13,225 bases of DNA from assembly GCA_011052055.1 (NCBI GenBank), contig DRJW01000017.1:1-13225 (forward strand). The letters are read 5' to 3'. The notes below the pieces were generated by a model that made no database searches, was not told where the DNA came from, and saw only the letters and a program-made list of their open reading frames with translations. The DNA is from Nitrospirota bacterium. GTDB taxonomy: Bacteria; Nitrospinota_A; UBA7883. Each line of letters opens with the position of its first letter. Positions within the stretch are counted from its first letter, which is position 1. Shown piece by piece: positions 12,778 to 13,225 of the stretch. Made by a program: the position numbers and the translations under genes.

Positions 12778-12805
12778 TTATCGGCCATGAGGGAAAGAAG
12801 CATTA
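12778..12805 (-). promoter_or_regulatory. Candidate sigma-28 (FliA-type) promoter
   Basis: On the minus strand GCCGATAA (12785-12778) is identical to the FliA -10 consensus. TAATGCTT (12805-12798) matches TAAAGTTT at six of eight positions, with a 12-base spacer where 11 is usual. A start near 12771 would give a leader of about 20 bases containing GGAGG at 12764-12760 before the ATG at 12751. The geometry is good; the spacer is one base long. Confidence 0.5.
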
Positions 12806-12902
12806 GAAAAAAGCGAGGGGTGGGGGAGTAAAAAGATATTAAGCTAGAAATAACTTGAATAAAAGAATATATATAATTGAAATATAAAGGTGATATCAGG
12901 TT

Positions 12903-13225
12903 TTATAATGAAGTCGAGATGCTCTTGTCCGCTTTTCTCAGCGCGCCTCGCCATGATCGGTATATGTTCTCAAATATTTTATCATCGACGATTGTAATTG
13001 TCAGCCCCCGCGCATTCTTCTTTCCGATAAAAGGACGCGCTCCAACTTTGTATCGTTCGGTAACATTTGTATAAACGATCATGTTCCTGTCATAGTCCTT
13101 TCGCTCGTACATACCATATTTGGCGATATACCTGTCTACCATGTCCTCTGGTGAAAGCAGGCCTGTCGTATCGCAGATGTTATACTCGAACGCGAACAGC
13201 TCGAAAGAAGAATCGTCGTTTTTTG
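12903..13225 (-). CDS. Unrecognised protein, C-terminal 106 residues only
   Basis: The frame is open from the right edge of the window to a TAA at 12903, so the gene continues outside. A Met 79 residues from the end (13142) is internal: in-frame codons upstream read ELFAFEYNICDTTGLLSPED without a stop. The visible part is charged and rich in Tyr and Arg/Lys, with alternating strand-like stretches (RNMIVYTNVTERYKVGARPF, GLTITIVDDKIFENIY) and a basic tail. No membrane helix, heme site or catalytic motif that I know is present. It lies about 150 bp upstream of the 113-aa gene, which seems to have its own promoter, so the two need not be one operon. No terminator is obvious after it. The family is unknown to me. 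Confidence 0.6.
   Translation of the reverse strand, partial: KNDDSSFELFAFEYNICDTTGLLSPEDMVDRYIAKYGMYERKDYDRNMIVYTNVTERYKVGARPFIGKKNARGLTITIVDDKIFENIYRSWRGALRKADKSISTSL

Overview
The window (about 13.2 kb, moderate GC) reads as a chromosomal segment of a Gram-negative bacterium. It encodes secreted c-type cytochromes, a heme-bearing outer-membrane barrel, a lipoprotein hydrolase and a periplasmic copper enzyme, and it may carry a flagellar-sigma promoter. Short-form ThiC, a CuNIR and a monoheme barrel protein together recall deltaproteobacterial, Nitrospinota or related lineages. That placement is an impression, not a demonstration.

Layout. (1) 1-4101, minus strand: a tightly coupled phosphate regulon, phoB-phoR-pstC-pstA-(pstB). 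Its junctions are 1-bp, 4-bp-overlap and 8-bp-overlap spacings; pstB is cut by the window edge. Upstream of phoB lie four GTTAA/TTAAC elements at an exact 11-bp period, which look like a Pho box, so the operon is probably autoregulated under phosphate limitation. (2) 4226-4701: a scar of mobile DNA. It holds a 25-bp tandem duplication, the C-terminal third or so of an IS481-like integrase-fold transposase, that element's right end, and the first 23 codons of a minus-strand gene into which the element appears to have inserted. (3) 4951-5913, plus strand: a copper nitrite reductase of the NirK/AniA type with all type 1, type 2 and catalytic residues, followed by a textbook terminator. (4) 6097-7455, plus strand: an alpha/beta-hydrolase lipoprotein with an unusual start. 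(5) 9739-7471, minus strand: a two-gene operon for a monoheme outer-membrane barrel protein with a Met-rich loop and a periplasmic diheme cytochrome c. It converges on the hydrolase and seems to use a terminator lying inside the hydrolase's 3' end. (6) 12206-10159, minus strand: thiC-rsmE. (7) 12410-12751 and 12903-13225, minus strand: two unrecognised proteins, the first behind a sigma-28-like promoter.

How they may work together. The phosphate block is self-contained: PhoR senses, PhoB activates, PstCAB imports. No pstS is visible. The nitrite reductase, diheme cytochrome and heme-barrel protein are plausible parts of one periplasmic/outer-membrane redox module, with the cytochrome feeding electrons to the copper enzyme. 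That link is inferred from proximity only. thiC/rsmE and the terminal unknown genes look unrelated to it.

The most interesting leads are the NirK-like/heme-barrel neighbourhood with an MxxMxxM copper-type loop, the 11-bp-period Pho box, the competing hairpins ahead of thiC where no TPP riboswitch is visible, and the sigma-28-like promoter in front of an unknown 113-aa protein.
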